Source: Aquabacter sp. L1I39
GTDB taxonomy: Bacteria > Pseudomonadota > Alphaproteobacteria > Rhizobiales > Xanthobacteraceae
Reading direction: 5' to 3'
DNA length: 64,000 nucleotides
NCBI RefSeq assembly: GCF_017742835.1
Contig: NZ_CP072392.1
Coordinates: 2,154,385-2,218,384 of the forward strand
Made by a program: the position numbers and the translations under genes. Below the pieces are notes generated by a model. The model had not been told where the DNA came from and ran no database searches. It worked only from the letters and a program-made list of their open reading frames with translations. Shown here piece by piece: positions 46,089 through 63,072 of this stretch. The stretch's first letter is position 1. Each line of letters begins with the position of its first letter.

Positions 46089-47387
46089 ATGCTGGAGAAG
46101 CTGTTCGCGCTGAAGGAAAACGGGACCAATGTGCGGACCGAGGTGCTGGCGGGGGTCACGACCTTCCTGACCATCGCCTATATCGTCTTCATCAATCCGG
46201 CGATCCTCAGCGCGGCTGGCATGCCGCAGGGTGCGGTCTTCGTCGCCACCTGCCTGGTGGCGGCCATCGGCACCGCCATCATGGCGCTCTATGCCAACTA
46301 CCCCATCGCCATCGCGCCGGGCATGGGGCTGAACGCCTACTTCGCCTATGTGGTGGTGCTCACCATGGGCTACACATGGCAGACGGCCTTGGGCGCGGTG
46401 TTCATCTCCGGTGTGCTGTTCCTGTTCGTGTCGCTGACCGGCATCCGCGACCATATCGTGCGCGGCATCCCGGAATCCCTGAAGATCGCCATTCCCTCGG
46501 GCATCGGCCTTTTCCTGGCGATCATCTCGCTGAAGAATGCGGGCATCGTGGCGGCGAGCCCGGCCACCTATGTGACGCTGGGCGACCTGCACAAGCCGGG
46601 CGTGGTGCTGGCCATAATCGGCTTCATCATGGTGTCCGCACTGGTGGCGCTGAAGGTGCGCGGCGCGCTCCTGATCTCGATCCTGGTCATCACCGGCTTG
46701 AGCTTCGTGTTCGCGGGCAACACCTTCCAGGGCATCTTCTCCATGCCCCCGTCCATCGCCCCCACCCTCTTCGCCCTCGACATTACGGGCGCGCTCTCCG
46801 GCGGGGTGCTTCAGGTGGTGCTGGTCTTCTTCCTGGTGGAATTGTTCGACGCCACGGGCACCATGATCGGCGTGGCGCGCAAGGCGGGCCTTGTGAAGAA
46901 CGGCAAGATGGAGCGCCTCAACAAGGCTTTGCTGGCGGACAGCACCTCCATCTTCATCGGCTCCCTGCTCGGCACGTCCAGTTCGACCGCCATGCTGGAG
47001 AGCACCTCCGGCGTGCAGGATGGCGGCCGCACGGGCCTTACCGCCGCCACCGTCGCCGTGCTCTTCCTCGCCTGCCTCTTCATCTCGCCCCTGGCCGCCT
47101 CGGTGCCGCCCTATGCCACCGCGCCGGCGCTCTTCTTCGTGTCCTGCATGATGCTGCGGGAACTGGTGGACATGCATTGGGACGACGTGACGGAGGTCAT
47201 CCCGGCCTGCGTCACCGCCATGCTGATGCCCTTCACCTTCTCCATCGCCAACGGCATCGCCTTCGGCTTCATCACCTATGCGGCGCTGAAGCTGCTGACC
47301 GGCCGCTACAAGGGGGTCAGTCCGGTGACCTGGACCATCGCCGCCGTCTTCCTGTTCAAGAGCATCTACGAGGTGGGCGGCCATTGA
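46089..47387 (+). CDS. NCS2-family purine permease (AzgA-type)
   Basis: A 432-residue inner-membrane transporter with about 12 helices. It belongs to the AzgA branch of NCS2, which moves adenine, guanine and hypoxanthine with protons: MLEKLFALKENGTNVRTEVLAG, APGMGLNAYFAYVVV, FLVELFDATGTMIGVA and GTSSSTAMLESTSG. The ATG is 13 bp after the hydroxylase stop, with GAAAGG upstream, so the three genes form one operon. This supports uptake and oxidation of a purine or related base. Confidence 0.93.
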   Translation: MLEKLFALKENGTNVRTEVLAGVTTFLTIAYIVFINPAILSAAGMPQGAVFVATCLVAAIGTAIMALYANYPIAIAPGMGLNAYFAYVVVLTMGYTWQTALGAVFISGVLFLFVSLTGIRDHIVRGIPESLKIAIPSGIGLFLAIISLKNAGIVAASPATYVTLGDLHKPGVVLAIIGFIMVSALVALKVRGALLISILVITGLSFVFAGNTFQGIFSMPPSIAPTLFALDITGALSGGVLQVVLVFFLVELFDATGTMIGVARKAGLVKNGKMERLNKALLADSTSIFIGSLLGTSSSTAMLESTSGVQDGGRTGLTAATVAVLFLACLFISPLAASVPPYATAPALFFVSCMMLRELVDMHWDDVTEVIPACVTAMLMPFTFSIANGIAFGFITYAALKLLTGRYKGVSPVTWTIAAVFLFKSIYEVGGH

Positions 47388-47638
47388 GCGAGAATCAGCA
47401 GCCGGACCTGTGAGGCTGCGACGCGAAGCGCCGGAGCCTCGCCACCCCGCCCACCCAGAGGGGGGGAAATCGTGGCACGACGCGGCTTTCCCCCCGCTCG
47501 TCCCCTGTGGACGGCGGTGCCTGAACAGCCGCCACATGACAAGGATGCGCGACACAGATACCGTAAAGCCTCAAGGATGCCGGACGAGCATGGAGCGCCG
47601 CAGGCGCTTGGCCGCAGGCGCCGCATGGAGACATGACG

Positions 47639-47953
47639 ATGGTTGAGACGACCACGCCGAAGACCAAGGCGAAGCCGAAGACCCAGGCCCCTGTCGCCCC
47701 TGCGGTCCACTGCACCGAGCAGGCCCCCACCTGCTTCTTCGAAACGGTGGGCGCCTTCTCCCACAGTCACGGCGTCTATTCCCTCATGCTGACCACAGGC
47801 TTCCCAGTGCCCATGGCCGACGGCACCGTGCAGCACCAGAACAAAGTGGCGGCCTATGTGAAGGGCAATCGCGCGGCGCTGCTGTCCATGCGCGAAGCCA
47901 TCGACAAGGCGCTGCTGGCCGGCGTGCCCACCACGGGGCAGGCGCCGTCCTGA
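47639..47953 (+). CDS. Hypothetical protein
   Basis: A 104-residue protein. The first 25 residues are Thr/Lys/Pro-rich (MVETTTPKTKAKPKTQAP); the rest is mixed, with a helical C terminus (NRAALLSMREAIDKALLAG). No signal peptide or motif is recognised. The ATG at 47639 is preferred to one at 47633 because TGGAG sits 8 nt before it. It is convergent with the dehydratase operon. I cannot assign a function. Confidence 0.7.
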   Translation: MVETTTPKTKAKPKTQAPVAPAVHCTEQAPTCFFETVGAFSHSHGVYSLMLTTGFPVPMADGTVQHQNKVAAYVKGNRAALLSMREAIDKALLAGVPTTGQAPS

Positions 47954-48063
47954 CGCTGGCTTGCGGGGCAGCGCACATCACTGCAACAGCGAGGCACGAC
48001 GGCCCGATGGGACGGCCGCACACAGGCCCGTGGCATCCGGGGCGGCGCGGTGCGAAGCACGTC

Positions 48064-48531
48064 TCAGTCTGAAGGGTCAGCGCTTTCTTCGGCCTGGCGG
48101 CCTGAAGCCATCGCGCGGGCGGGCACGCGGAATTCTGCCGCCCCCACCGCCACCGGCCGCCCCCGCACGCGGGCCGCAATGTCTGCCCGGATGAGGCGCC
48201 CGTCGCCGTCCTCCGTCACTTCCAGCACCTTACCTTCCACCCGCACCACATCCCCCGGCCGGACCGGGGCCACGAACCGGGCGGTGAGGCTGCGCACGAA
48301 ACCGCCGGGGCCGGCTGCATCGCTGGCCACGCGCCCCATGAAGGCCATCGTGAGCATGCCGTGGGCGATGATGCCCCCAAGCCCCGCAGCCTCGGCGAAG
48401 GGCTTGTCATAATGGATGCGGCTATAGTCGTCCGAGGCGCCGGCATAGCGCACCAGTTGCTCGGCGGTGACCGCCTCGGTCTTCAGGACGAGGACCTGGC
48501 CCACACGCCAGTGTCGGGGGGCAGCCGTCAT
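48064..48531 (-). CDS. MaoC-like dehydratase
   Basis: A 155-residue hot-dog-fold hydratase/dehydratase. The MaoC active-site pattern is visible as YAGASDDYSRIHYDKPFAEAAGLGGIIAHGMLTMAFMG, with the catalytic Asp and His. The remaining strands (FVAPVRPGDVVRVEGKVLEV) are typical. It probably hydrates or dehydrates an acyl-CoA or acyl carrier protein thioester together with the FAS1-like protein encoded just upstream. Their ATGA overlap implies a heterodimer similar to HadA-HadB. The ATG giving MTAAPRHWRV is used. Confidence 0.88.
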   Translation of the reverse strand: MTAAPRHWRVGQVLVLKTEAVTAEQLVRYAGASDDYSRIHYDKPFAEAAGLGGIIAHGMLTMAFMGRVASDAAGPGGFVRSLTARFVAPVRPGDVVRVEGKVLEVTEDGDGRLIRADIAARVRGRPVAVGAAEFRVPARAMASGRQAEESADPSD

Positions 48532-48992
48532 GCGGGTAGCCCCAATTCCTGCAGTGACCGATAAAGCGTGGCGCGCCCGCACGTCACCACCCGATGACCC
48601 GCTTCGTCATCCACTCGCACTTCCTGACGCATCACCTCCAGCGGCCCCTTGCTGCCGCGCCGCTCTTCAAGAGCCGCAAAGGCGAAGCGGCATACCAAGC
48701 GCATGCCGGCCATCACCGGCCGCTCATAGGTGAAGCTCACCGAGCCGGCCAAAATCCGCCGCCGGTCAAGGGGAGCGAGCCAGGGGGCCTCATGGGGCGG
48801 GCGAAAAGTGATGGGAAAGGTGGGCGGAGCGAGAATGTCCGCATGACCCTGGGCGCGGGCGAAGGCGGGATCGTGAAACAAGGGGTTGGTGTCGCCGATG
48901 GCGCGGGCGAACTTGCGCACCGCCCCGCGCTCCACCTCCACCATGAAGGGGGCCATCTCCATCCCGATGAGGGACCGGTCAATCTCGCTCAT
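48528..48992 (-). CDS. FAS1-like dehydratase domain protein
   Basis: A 154-residue hot-dog protein matching the N-terminal half of MaoC-type dehydratases: FMVEVERGAVRKFARAIGDTNPLFHDPAFARAQGHADILAPPTFPITF. In such pairs this subunit lacks or holds part of the active site and pairs with the MaoC subunit encoded immediately downstream, overlapping by 4 bp. The start giving MSEIDRSLIG is used, 8 bp after the upstream stop; the ribosome site is weak, consistent with translational coupling. Confidence 0.82.
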   Translation of the reverse strand: MSEIDRSLIGMEMAPFMVEVERGAVRKFARAIGDTNPLFHDPAFARAQGHADILAPPTFPITFRPPHEAPWLAPLDRRRILAGSVSFTYERPVMAGMRLVCRFAFAALEERRGSKGPLEVMRQEVRVDDEAGHRVVTCGRATLYRSLQELGLPA

Positions 48993-49000
48993 GCCGGCGA

Positions 49001-49402
49001 TCAGGCCTTGAGCGCCGCATAGGCGGCGGGATCGAAGCCGACCAGAAGAACGCCGTGGGCTTCCAGAACCGGCCGCTTGATGAGGCTGGGATGGGCCTCC
49101 ATCAGGGTGACGGCCTTGGCCGCGTCGAGATCTGCGCGCTCGGCCTCGGGCAGTTTGCGGAAGGTGGTGCCAGCCTTGTTCACCAACTTCTCCCAACCCA
49201 CCTGTGCGATCCAAGCCTCCAGCTTTTGCCGCGAGATGCCGACGGTCTTGTAGTCATGGAAGGCATAGGGGACTCCCGCCGCATCCAGGGCGGCGCGGGC
49301 CTTCTTCATCGTGTCGCAGTTCTTGATGCCATAGATCGTGACGTCCGATGCCAACTCCGCCTCCCTGTCCGTCCCCTGCCTCTCCGCGGCGGTCTGAGGC
49401 AT
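49001..49402 (-). CDS. ArsC/YffB-family reductase-like protein
   Basis: A 133-residue thioredoxin-fold protein of the ArsC/Spx superfamily, YffB branch: VTIYGIKNCDTMKKARAALDAAGVPYAFHDYKTVGI, with a single Cys at the active-site position followed by ASP-THR rather than the CxxC. It lacks clear arsenate-specific residues; YffB-like proteins are probable glutathione-dependent reductases. The first 18 residues extend beyond the usual start. It is first of the three-gene minus-strand operon with the two hot-dog proteins. Confidence 0.88.
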   Translation of the reverse strand: MPQTAAERQGTDREAELASDVTIYGIKNCDTMKKARAALDAAGVPYAFHDYKTVGISRQKLEAWIAQVGWEKLVNKAGTTFRKLPEAERADLDAAKAVTLMEAHPSLIKRPVLEAHGVLLVGFDPAAYAALKA

Positions 49403-49403
49403 G

Positions 49404-49428
49404 AGGGTCCCCCGGTCAAGCGGACCCT
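49404..49428 (-). terminator. Hairpin between sulP and the YffB-like gene
   Basis: AGGGTCC (49404-49410) and GGACCCT (49422-49428) form a perfect 7-bp stem with an 11-nt loop, 10 nt downstream of the sulP stop on the minus strand. No T-run is present. Confidence 0.4.
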
Positions 49429-49438
49429 GTGCACATCC

Positions 49439-50935
49439 TCAATGGGGCACCACGCCCATTTCCACGCCGGTCTTGTGGTGGAGCGCGAAGCGGTCGATCA
49501 GGTCGGCGCTGGCGCGGTTATAGCCAACCACCTCCACCCGCCGTCCCTCCGCCCGCAGGCGTGCGACGATCTTGTCGAGCGCCGCTACGGCGGAGATGTC
49601 CCAAAAATGGGCGGACGAGACATCAATGGTCACGTTCGGCGCGGTCTCCCCGGTGTGGAAGGCCCGCGTGAAGCGATGCACCGACGCGAAGAAAATCTGG
49701 CCCGTCACCCGATAGACCACCCCCTCCCCCGCCTCGGGCGCGAGGCGTTCCACCGCGAACATGCGCTGGACCTTGCCGGCGAAGAAGATGCCGGACAGCA
49801 GCACGCCAGCGAGCACGCCGAGTGAAAGATCATGGGTGGCCACCACCACCACGACCACGGTCAGCATCACCACCGAGGAGGTGGGCGGATGGCGGCGCAG
49901 ATTGAGCAGCGAGTTCCAGCTGAAGGTGCCGATGGACACCATGATCATCACGGCCACCAGCGCCGGCATGGGGATGCGGCCCACATAGGGGCCGAGCACG
50001 GCCAGCAGGAACAAGAGGAAGGCACCGGCAACGAAGGTGGACAGCCGCCCCCGGCCGCCGGACGTCACGTTGATGACCGACTGCCCGATCATGGCGCAGC
50101 CACCCATGCCGCCGAACAACGCCGCCACGATGTTCGCGCCCCCCTGGCCGAGGCATTCGCGGCGCTTGTCGCTGTCGGTATGGGTCATGTCATCCACGAT
50201 CTGGGCCGTCAGCAGGGATTCCAGCAGCCCGACGGCGGCCATGGTCACCGCATAGGGCGCGATGATCCGAAGCGTCTCCAGGGTGAGCGGCACCTGCGGC
50301 AGCGCGAGGCTCGGCAACCCCTCCGGCAGGTGCCCCATGTCGCCCACTGTGTTCACGGGCAGGCCCAGGCCCATGCTCAGCGCAGACAGGACCAGGATGG
50401 CCACCAGGGGCGATGGCACCGTCGTGGTGAGGCGGGGAAACAGATAGATGATGGCCACCCCCCCGCCGACCATCCCATAGGTCTGCCAGCCCACATGGGT
50501 CAGTTGCGGGACCTGGGCCAGGAAGATCAGAATAGCCAGCGCATTGACGAAGCCGGTGATCACCGAACGCGAGACGAACTGCATCAGCAGGTCGAGCCGC
50601 GCCAACCCCGCAAGCATCTGGATCAGGCCCATGAGAATGGTGGCGGCGAAGAGATATTCGACGCCGTGATCCCGCACCAGGGGACCGACCAGCACAGCCA
50701 CGGCCGCCGTGGCCGCTGAAATCATGCCCGGCCGTCCGCCGGTGAAGGAGATGACAATGGCGATGGCCACCGAGGCATAAAGGCCCACGCGCGGATCCAC
50801 ACCTGCGATCAGCGAAAAGCCGATGGCCTCGGGAATGAGCGCGAGGGCGACGACGATGCCGGCTAAGGCATCACGCCGCGCGGCGGCCAGGCCGCTGAAC
50901 CATTGGCGGCCATAAGAAGACAATCCTGATGACAT
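49439..50935 (-). CDS. SulP-family anion permease
   Basis: A 498-residue SulP transporter with about 10-12 membrane helices and a C-terminal STAS domain (from about residue 390; [23 protein letters not shown]). Family features include [40 protein letters not shown] and [26 protein letters not shown]. Members move sulfate, bicarbonate or other anions; the substrate is not decidable here. The start giving [12 protein letters not shown] is chosen as the family start. It lies downstream of the rpoC terminator on the same strand, so it probably has its own promoter. Confidence 0.92.
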   Translation of the reverse strand: MSSGLSSYGRQWFSGLAAARRDALAGIVVALALIPEAIGFSLIAGVDPRVGLYASVAIAIVISFTGGRPGMISAATAAVAVLVGPLVRDHGVEYLFAATILMGLIQMLAGLARLDLLMQFVSRSVITGFVNALAILIFLAQVPQLTHVGWQTYGMVGGGVAIIYLFPRLTTTVPSPLVAILVLSALSMGLGLPVNTVGDMGHLPEGLPSLALPQVPLTLETLRIIAPYAVTMAAVGLLESLLTAQIVDDMTHTDSDKRRECLGQGGANIVAALFGGMGGCAMIGQSVINVTSGGRGRLSTFVAGAFLLFLLAVLGPYVGRIPMPALVAVMIMVSIGTFSWNSLLNLRRHPPTSSVVMLTVVVVVVATHDLSLGVLAGVLLSGIFFAGKVQRMFAVERLAPEAGEGVVYRVTGQIFFASVHRFTRAFHTGETAPNVTIDVSSAHFWDISAVAALDKIVARLRAEGRRVEVVGYNRASADLIDRFALHHKTGVEMGVVPH

Positions 50936-51235
50936 GGAAATTTCCACAACAAGGCACATGGCACCGCACATGGCGCCACAGGGCGCGATTGGCTCATGTG
51001 TGTTGTTGTCCGGCGGATTGGCGGCCGGAATAGCCACCCGGGATTTCACCGGGTCCGTACGAATGACCGCACCTTCATTGCAGCGCAGCAATAACCGCAG
51101 ATAACCTGCAGCCGTAAATCAGGTCAAGCCCAAAGCCGTGCGCCGGCGGTCCCTGGCTTTCCCGCGCGGGCTGGCGTGAACGGACAGGTGCACCTGCACC
51201 AAAGGGCATCGAAGACCAGCAAAGGGAGCCCGAAA

Positions 51236-51266
51236 GCAAAAAGGCCGTCCCTCGCGGAACGGCCTT
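51236..51266 (-). terminator. Rho-independent terminator after rpoC
   Basis: AAGGCCGT (51241-51248) and ACGGCCTT (51259-51266) form the stem with a 10-nt loop. On the minus strand the stem is followed by TTTTGCTTT. It lies 30 nt past the rpoC stop and ends the rplJL-rpoBC unit. Confidence 0.9.
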
Positions 51267-51296
51267 CTGCTTTGTCGTCTGGGCGTGCGCCCGGTC

Positions 51297-55481
<4,185 letters not shown>

Positions 55482-55563
55482 CGCCGTCTCCTTCGGCTCG
55501 GCCGGGTGGCCCCCTCATGCCGCCTGAGGGGGACCGGCCGGAAAAATCGTGTCACATCGCGGC

Positions 55564-55586
55564 GGCGCAGGCTCACCGCCTGCGCC
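55564..55586 (-). promoter_or_regulatory. Hairpin in the rpoB-rpoC gap
   Basis: GGCGCAGGC (55564-55572) and GCCTGCGCC (55578-55586) make a perfect 9-bp stem with a 5-nt loop, 17 nt after the rpoB stop. It lacks an adjacent T-run, so mRNA processing or stability is as likely as partial termination. Confidence 0.55.
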
Positions 55587-55603
55587 CTTGGATGAACGCG
55601 GCC

Positions 55604-59734
<4,131 letters not shown>

Positions 59735-59874
59735 CTCGATCCTCGTCCGTCCTGGTCCTTGGGGTCCGGCCCTCCTGGACGCTCTCCTGCAAGGAAAGCA
59801 GCCGTGCCGGCCCATCGACCCCACACCGTCCGGCCGGAAAGGTGGGGGCGAAGCGCCATCCCTTTCCAAGCCGC

Positions 59875-59922
59875 GACGGCTCTCCGGACCGCCTGCCCCT
59901 TCAGGCCGTCCGGAGAGCCGTC
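59875..59922 (-). promoter_or_regulatory. Long perfect-like hairpin in the rplL-rpoB gap
   Basis: Arms at 59875-59895 and 59902-59922, 21 bp each with one mismatch, loop CCCCTT. A stem this long resembles an RNase III substrate; in E. coli the rplL-rpoB gap contains such a processing site. No T-run follows, so processing is more likely than termination. Confidence 0.75.
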
Positions 59923-59959
59923 CCCCTCGTCCCATCCGCCGTCCATGAACGGCGAAACA

Positions 59960-59984
59960 GGCGGCCCCGGAAACCGGGGCCGCC
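59960..59984 (-). terminator. Attenuator-like hairpin just after rplL
   Basis: GGCGGCCCCGG (59960-59970) and CCGGGGCCGCC (59974-59984) form a perfect 11-bp stem with a 3-nt loop, 14 nt past the rplL stop, followed by TGTTTCGCC on the minus strand. It fits the partial terminator that lowers rpoBC transcription relative to ribosomal protein genes. Confidence 0.75.
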
Positions 59985-59997
59985 CACTTTCAAAAGC

Positions 59998-60375
<378 letters not shown>

Positions 60376-60428
60376 TGTCGTTTCTTTCTAGATAGGTTCG
60401 AAATTCAGGTTTGCGAGATCCAACCGCC

Positions 60429-60947
60429 TCACGCGGCTTCGTCCTGCTTGGCATAGGCCCCAAACACGCGCGCGAGCTTCGCAGCAGGCGCCGTGGTGAG
60501 CTGGGCGATCTTGGTAGCCGGGGCCTGGATGAGGCCGACCAGCTTCGCACGCAGCTCGTCAAGGGACGGCATGGTGGCGAGCGCCTTCACACCGTCAGCA
60601 TTGAGGGCCGTCTTGCCCATCGCGCCGCCGAGGATGACGAACTTGTCGTTACCCTTGGCAAACTCGACGGCAACCTTCGGCGCCGCCACCGGATCGCTCG
60701 AATAAGCGATGATGGTGGGTCCCTTCAGAAGGGACGCCACATGGGCGACGTCGGAGCCTTCCAGAGCGATCTTGGCGAGGCGGTTCTTCGCCACCTTCAC
60801 GGTCGCACCCTCGGCCTTCATCTGTCGACGAAGCTTCGACATCTGGGCCACGGTGAGGCCGGAATAGTGGGCCACCACGACGACCGAAGTGGTCTTGAAC
60901 ACTTCGGCGAGCGTCGTGACGAGCTCTTGTTTTTCCGCTCGATCCAC
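60429..60947 (-). CDS. rplJ: 50S ribosomal protein L10
   Basis: A 172-residue L10, the base of the L7/L12 stalk. It starts with GTG ([18 protein letters not shown]) and carries the RNA-binding part ([36 protein letters not shown]) and the C-terminal helix that holds L7/L12 dimers. In bacteria L10 with L7/L12 represses its own leader RNA; here a leader of up to about 450 nt lies upstream. It is cotranscribed with rplL. Confidence 0.97.
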   Translation of the reverse strand: MDRAEKQELVTTLAEVFKTTSVVVVAHYSGLTVAQMSKLRRQMKAEGATVKVAKNRLAKIALEGSDVAHVASLLKGPTIIAYSSDPVAAPKVAVEFAKGNDKFVILGGAMGKTALNADGVKALATMPSLDELRAKLVGLIQAPATKIAQLTTAPAAKLARVFGAYAKQDEAA

Positions 60948-61404
60948 GTCTGGCTCTCTTTAAGCCTGTGGCGGAACCAGAGACTGGCTCCACCGGTTGC
61001 ACCTTGCCGCCCGAACGCAAGTGACCTGCCCATTGGACATGCCGCTCGCGGAACGCGCGACGCTCAATGCCCTGTCCCCTCGGATCCGGGTCACCGGCCA
61101 CAAGGTGCTGGTTCGAACCGATCTGTTGCGGCAGGCTCAAGGCCGCCGCGCGAAATCCGTCTTCCCCGTCTATGCTGGCCCTCCAGGGGACCTTCCGGGC
61201 GGAAGGTCTGGCGAGGATTAAGCCACGCACAAGCGTGGCGCCTGCAGTCTCGGACAGGACTTCTGCCCGCCCGCCTCCTCGGCCGAAACCTGAGAGTCAG
61301 ACGAACATAAAGGCCGGGAGGGCGAACCCTTCCAGCCCCTCCGACGCCGTCTCCGGCGTGGAAGCCATAAGCCCGCCTCGCCTTTCGGCAACGCGGGAAC
61401 AGGG

Positions 61405-61433
61405 CTTATATAAGGTCAAGGCCGGCTTGTCAC
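61405..61433 (-). promoter_or_regulatory. Predicted rplJL-rpoBC promoter
   Basis: On the minus strand GTGACA (61433-61428) and TATAAG (61410-61405) are spaced by 17 bp, close to sigma-70 consensus and in a locally AT-rich spot. It lies downstream of the rplA terminator and upstream of the rplJ leader. Confidence 0.6.
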
Positions 61434-61605
61434 GCCCTCCCGCACTTTTTTCTCTTGACGCGGAAGCCGTCCTGTTACAGCCGCCCCGCCCCTCCCCGGC
61501 TTCGCAAGGCGCGCCCGAACGGCGGCGCAAAGGCTTTTGGGGCAAGGATTCCGCGCAGCACCCCCGGCGGCGCCGACCCGCTTCCGCCGCAGCCCGCAAA
61601 TGCAG

Positions 61606-61632
61606 AAAGGCCGGGCGCAGGGCCCGGCCTTT
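61606..61632 (-). terminator. Terminator after rplA
   Basis: AAAGGCCGGGC (61606-61616) and GCCCGGCCTTT (61622-61632) make a perfect 11-bp stem with loop GCAGG. On the minus strand it ends in CCTTTCTGCATTT. It separates rplKA from rplJL. Confidence 0.85.
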
Positions 61633-61674
61633 CAAATGCTCACACAGAATCGCGGGTGGGCGATTCTCGTCCGA

Positions 61675-62373
61675 TCAGGCGACCAGAACGGTGGAGGGCT
61701 CCACCTTGATGCCCGGGCCCATGGTGGACGACACCGCCACGCGCTGCACATAGGTGCCCTTGGCGCCGGTGGGCTTGGCCTTCACAACCGCGTCCACGAA
61801 GGCGCGGATGTTCTCGGCCAGCTTGTCCTGCGCGAAGGAGGCCTTGCCGATACCGCCGTGGATGATACCGGCCTTCTCGACGCGGAACTCCACCGCGCCG
61901 CCCTTGGCGGCAGCGACGGCGCCCTTCACGTCCATGGTCACGGTGCCGACCTTCGGGTTCGGCATCAGGCCGCGCGGGCCGAGCACCTTGCCGAGGCGGC
62001 CGACGAGCGGCATCAGGTCGGGGGTGGCGATGCAGCGATCGAAGTCGATCGTGCCGCCCTGGATGGTCTCCAGCAGGTCCTCGGCGCCGACAATGTCAGC
62101 CCCGGCGGCCTTCGCCTCGTCCGCCTTGGCGCCACGGGCGAACACCGCCACGCGCACCGTGCGGCCCGAGCCGTTGGGCAGGTTGCAGACGCCGCGGACC
62201 ATCTGGTCCGCATGACGGGGATCCACGCCCAGATTGATCGCGACCTCAATGGTCTCGTCGAACTTGGCGGTGGTGCGCTCCTTCAGGAGGGCGAGCGCCT
62301 CATCCAGAGAATAGAGCTTGGTGCGATCAATACCCTCGCGGGTGGCGCGGACGCGCTTGCCGTGATTCGCCAT
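61675..62373 (-). CDS. rplA: 50S ribosomal protein L1
   Basis: A 232-residue L1, which shapes the mobile stalk around the E site. Features: [50 protein letters not shown] and [22 protein letters not shown]. The ATG at 62373 is preferred to a GTG at 62382 because GGTGAG lies upstream. L1 also represses its own operon by binding the rplK leader in other bacteria. It starts just beyond the rplK stop. Confidence 0.97.
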   Translation of the reverse strand: MANHGKRVRATREGIDRTKLYSLDEALALLKERTTAKFDETIEVAINLGVDPRHADQMVRGVCNLPNGSGRTVRVAVFARGAKADEAKAAGADIVGAEDLLETIQGGTIDFDRCIATPDLMPLVGRLGKVLGPRGLMPNPKVGTVTMDVKGAVAAAKGGAVEFRVEKAGIIHGGIGKASFAQDKLAENIRAFVDAVVKAKPTGAKGTYVQRVAVSSTMGPGIKVEPSTVLVA

Positions 62374-62378
62374 GATGC

Positions 62379-62828
62379 TCACCCCTGAACCTGGAGGCCC
62401 ATGGAGCGGGCCGAGCCTTCGATCATCTGAAGCGCGGACTCAACGGTGTCGCAGTTCAGATCCTTCATCTTCTTCTCGGCGATCTCGACCATCTGGGCGC
62501 GGGTCACCTTGCCGACGGTCGCACCCTTGCCGGGGGTCTTGGAGCCGGAGCCGGGCTTCTTCTTCGTCTCGAGGCCGGCGGCCTTCTTGAGGAAGTAGGA
62601 GACCGGAGGGGTCTTCAGCTCGAAGGTGAAGGAACGGTCCTGGTAGACCGTGATCACGACGGGGATCGGCATCCCCTTCTCTTCCTTCTGCGTGGCGGCA
62701 TTGAACGCCTTGCAGAATTCCATGATGTTCAGGCCGCGCTGACCGAGCGCGGGGCCGATGGGCGGCGCCGGGTTGGCGCTGCCAGCCGCAACCTGCAGCT
62801 TGACGTAACCGGTAATCTTCTTCGCCAT
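62379..62828 (-). CDS. rplK: 50S ribosomal protein L11
   Basis: A 149-residue L11 of the GTPase-associated centre. Features: [43 protein letters not shown] and the C-terminal [25 protein letters not shown]. The start has GGGAG upstream. A terminator-like hairpin lies about 25 nt before the start, which is an unusual place and may be an attenuator. Upstream is paaE instead of the usual secE-nusG. Confidence 0.97.
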   Translation of the reverse strand: MAKKITGYVKLQVAAGSANPAPPIGPALGQRGLNIMEFCKAFNAATQKEEKGMPIPVVITVYQDRSFTFELKTPPVSYFLKKAAGLETKKKPGSGSKTPGKGATVGKVTRAQMVEIAEKKMKDLNCDTVESALQMIEGSARSMGLQVQG

Positions 62829-62850
62829 CTTAAACTCCCGTGAAACGCCG

Positions 62851-62870
62851 AAAAGCCCGCAGGTGCGGGC
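62851..62870 (-). promoter_or_regulatory. Terminator-like hairpin just before rplK
   Basis: GCCCGC (62855-62860) and GCGGGC (62865-62870) pair with a 4-nt loop, and on the minus strand the stem is followed by TTTTCGG. Only 26 nt separate it from the rplK start. It either ends transcription from paaE, with the promoter further downstream unclear, or acts as an attenuator. Confidence 0.5.
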
Positions 62871-63072
62871 CAGCCGGCCAGGAATGCGTGGTCTGGATCT
62901 TGGAGGTGCGTGGCGAAACGCCCGCCTCACCTCCCACGCCACGTGCGGGGATGCCTCCCCGTCCGCATTCCCCAGAAGATGCAAGGCACCCTCAAGGGAG
63001 GCGCCTCCTTATCGGATGAGCGCCCTGGATGCAAGGGCAGAGCACGTGAGCGCCCCGCCAATGCCCTTCTGC

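Larger units (their letters stand above)
60948..61674 (-). promoter_or_regulatory. Long rplJ leader and intergenic region
   Basis: This 727-bp stretch holds no gene that I can support. It contains the rplA terminator, the predicted rplJ promoter and a leader of roughly 450 nt. In the leader GCCACGC-ACAA-GCGTGGC (61222-61239) and the palindrome CCTTCCGGGCGGAAGG (61191-61206) are stable hairpins. The arrangement is what an L10-binding autoregulatory leader would need; I cannot confirm the kink-turn by eye. Confidence 0.5.

Noticed and set aside
61100..61135. GGTTCGAACC resembling a tRNA T-arm
   Set aside because: No matching acceptor stem, D-arm or anticodon arm is present around it.
61455..61482. 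Plus-strand promoter-like TTGACG and TTACAG
   Set aside because: It points away from the ribosomal genes and no plus-strand gene lies downstream before paaE.
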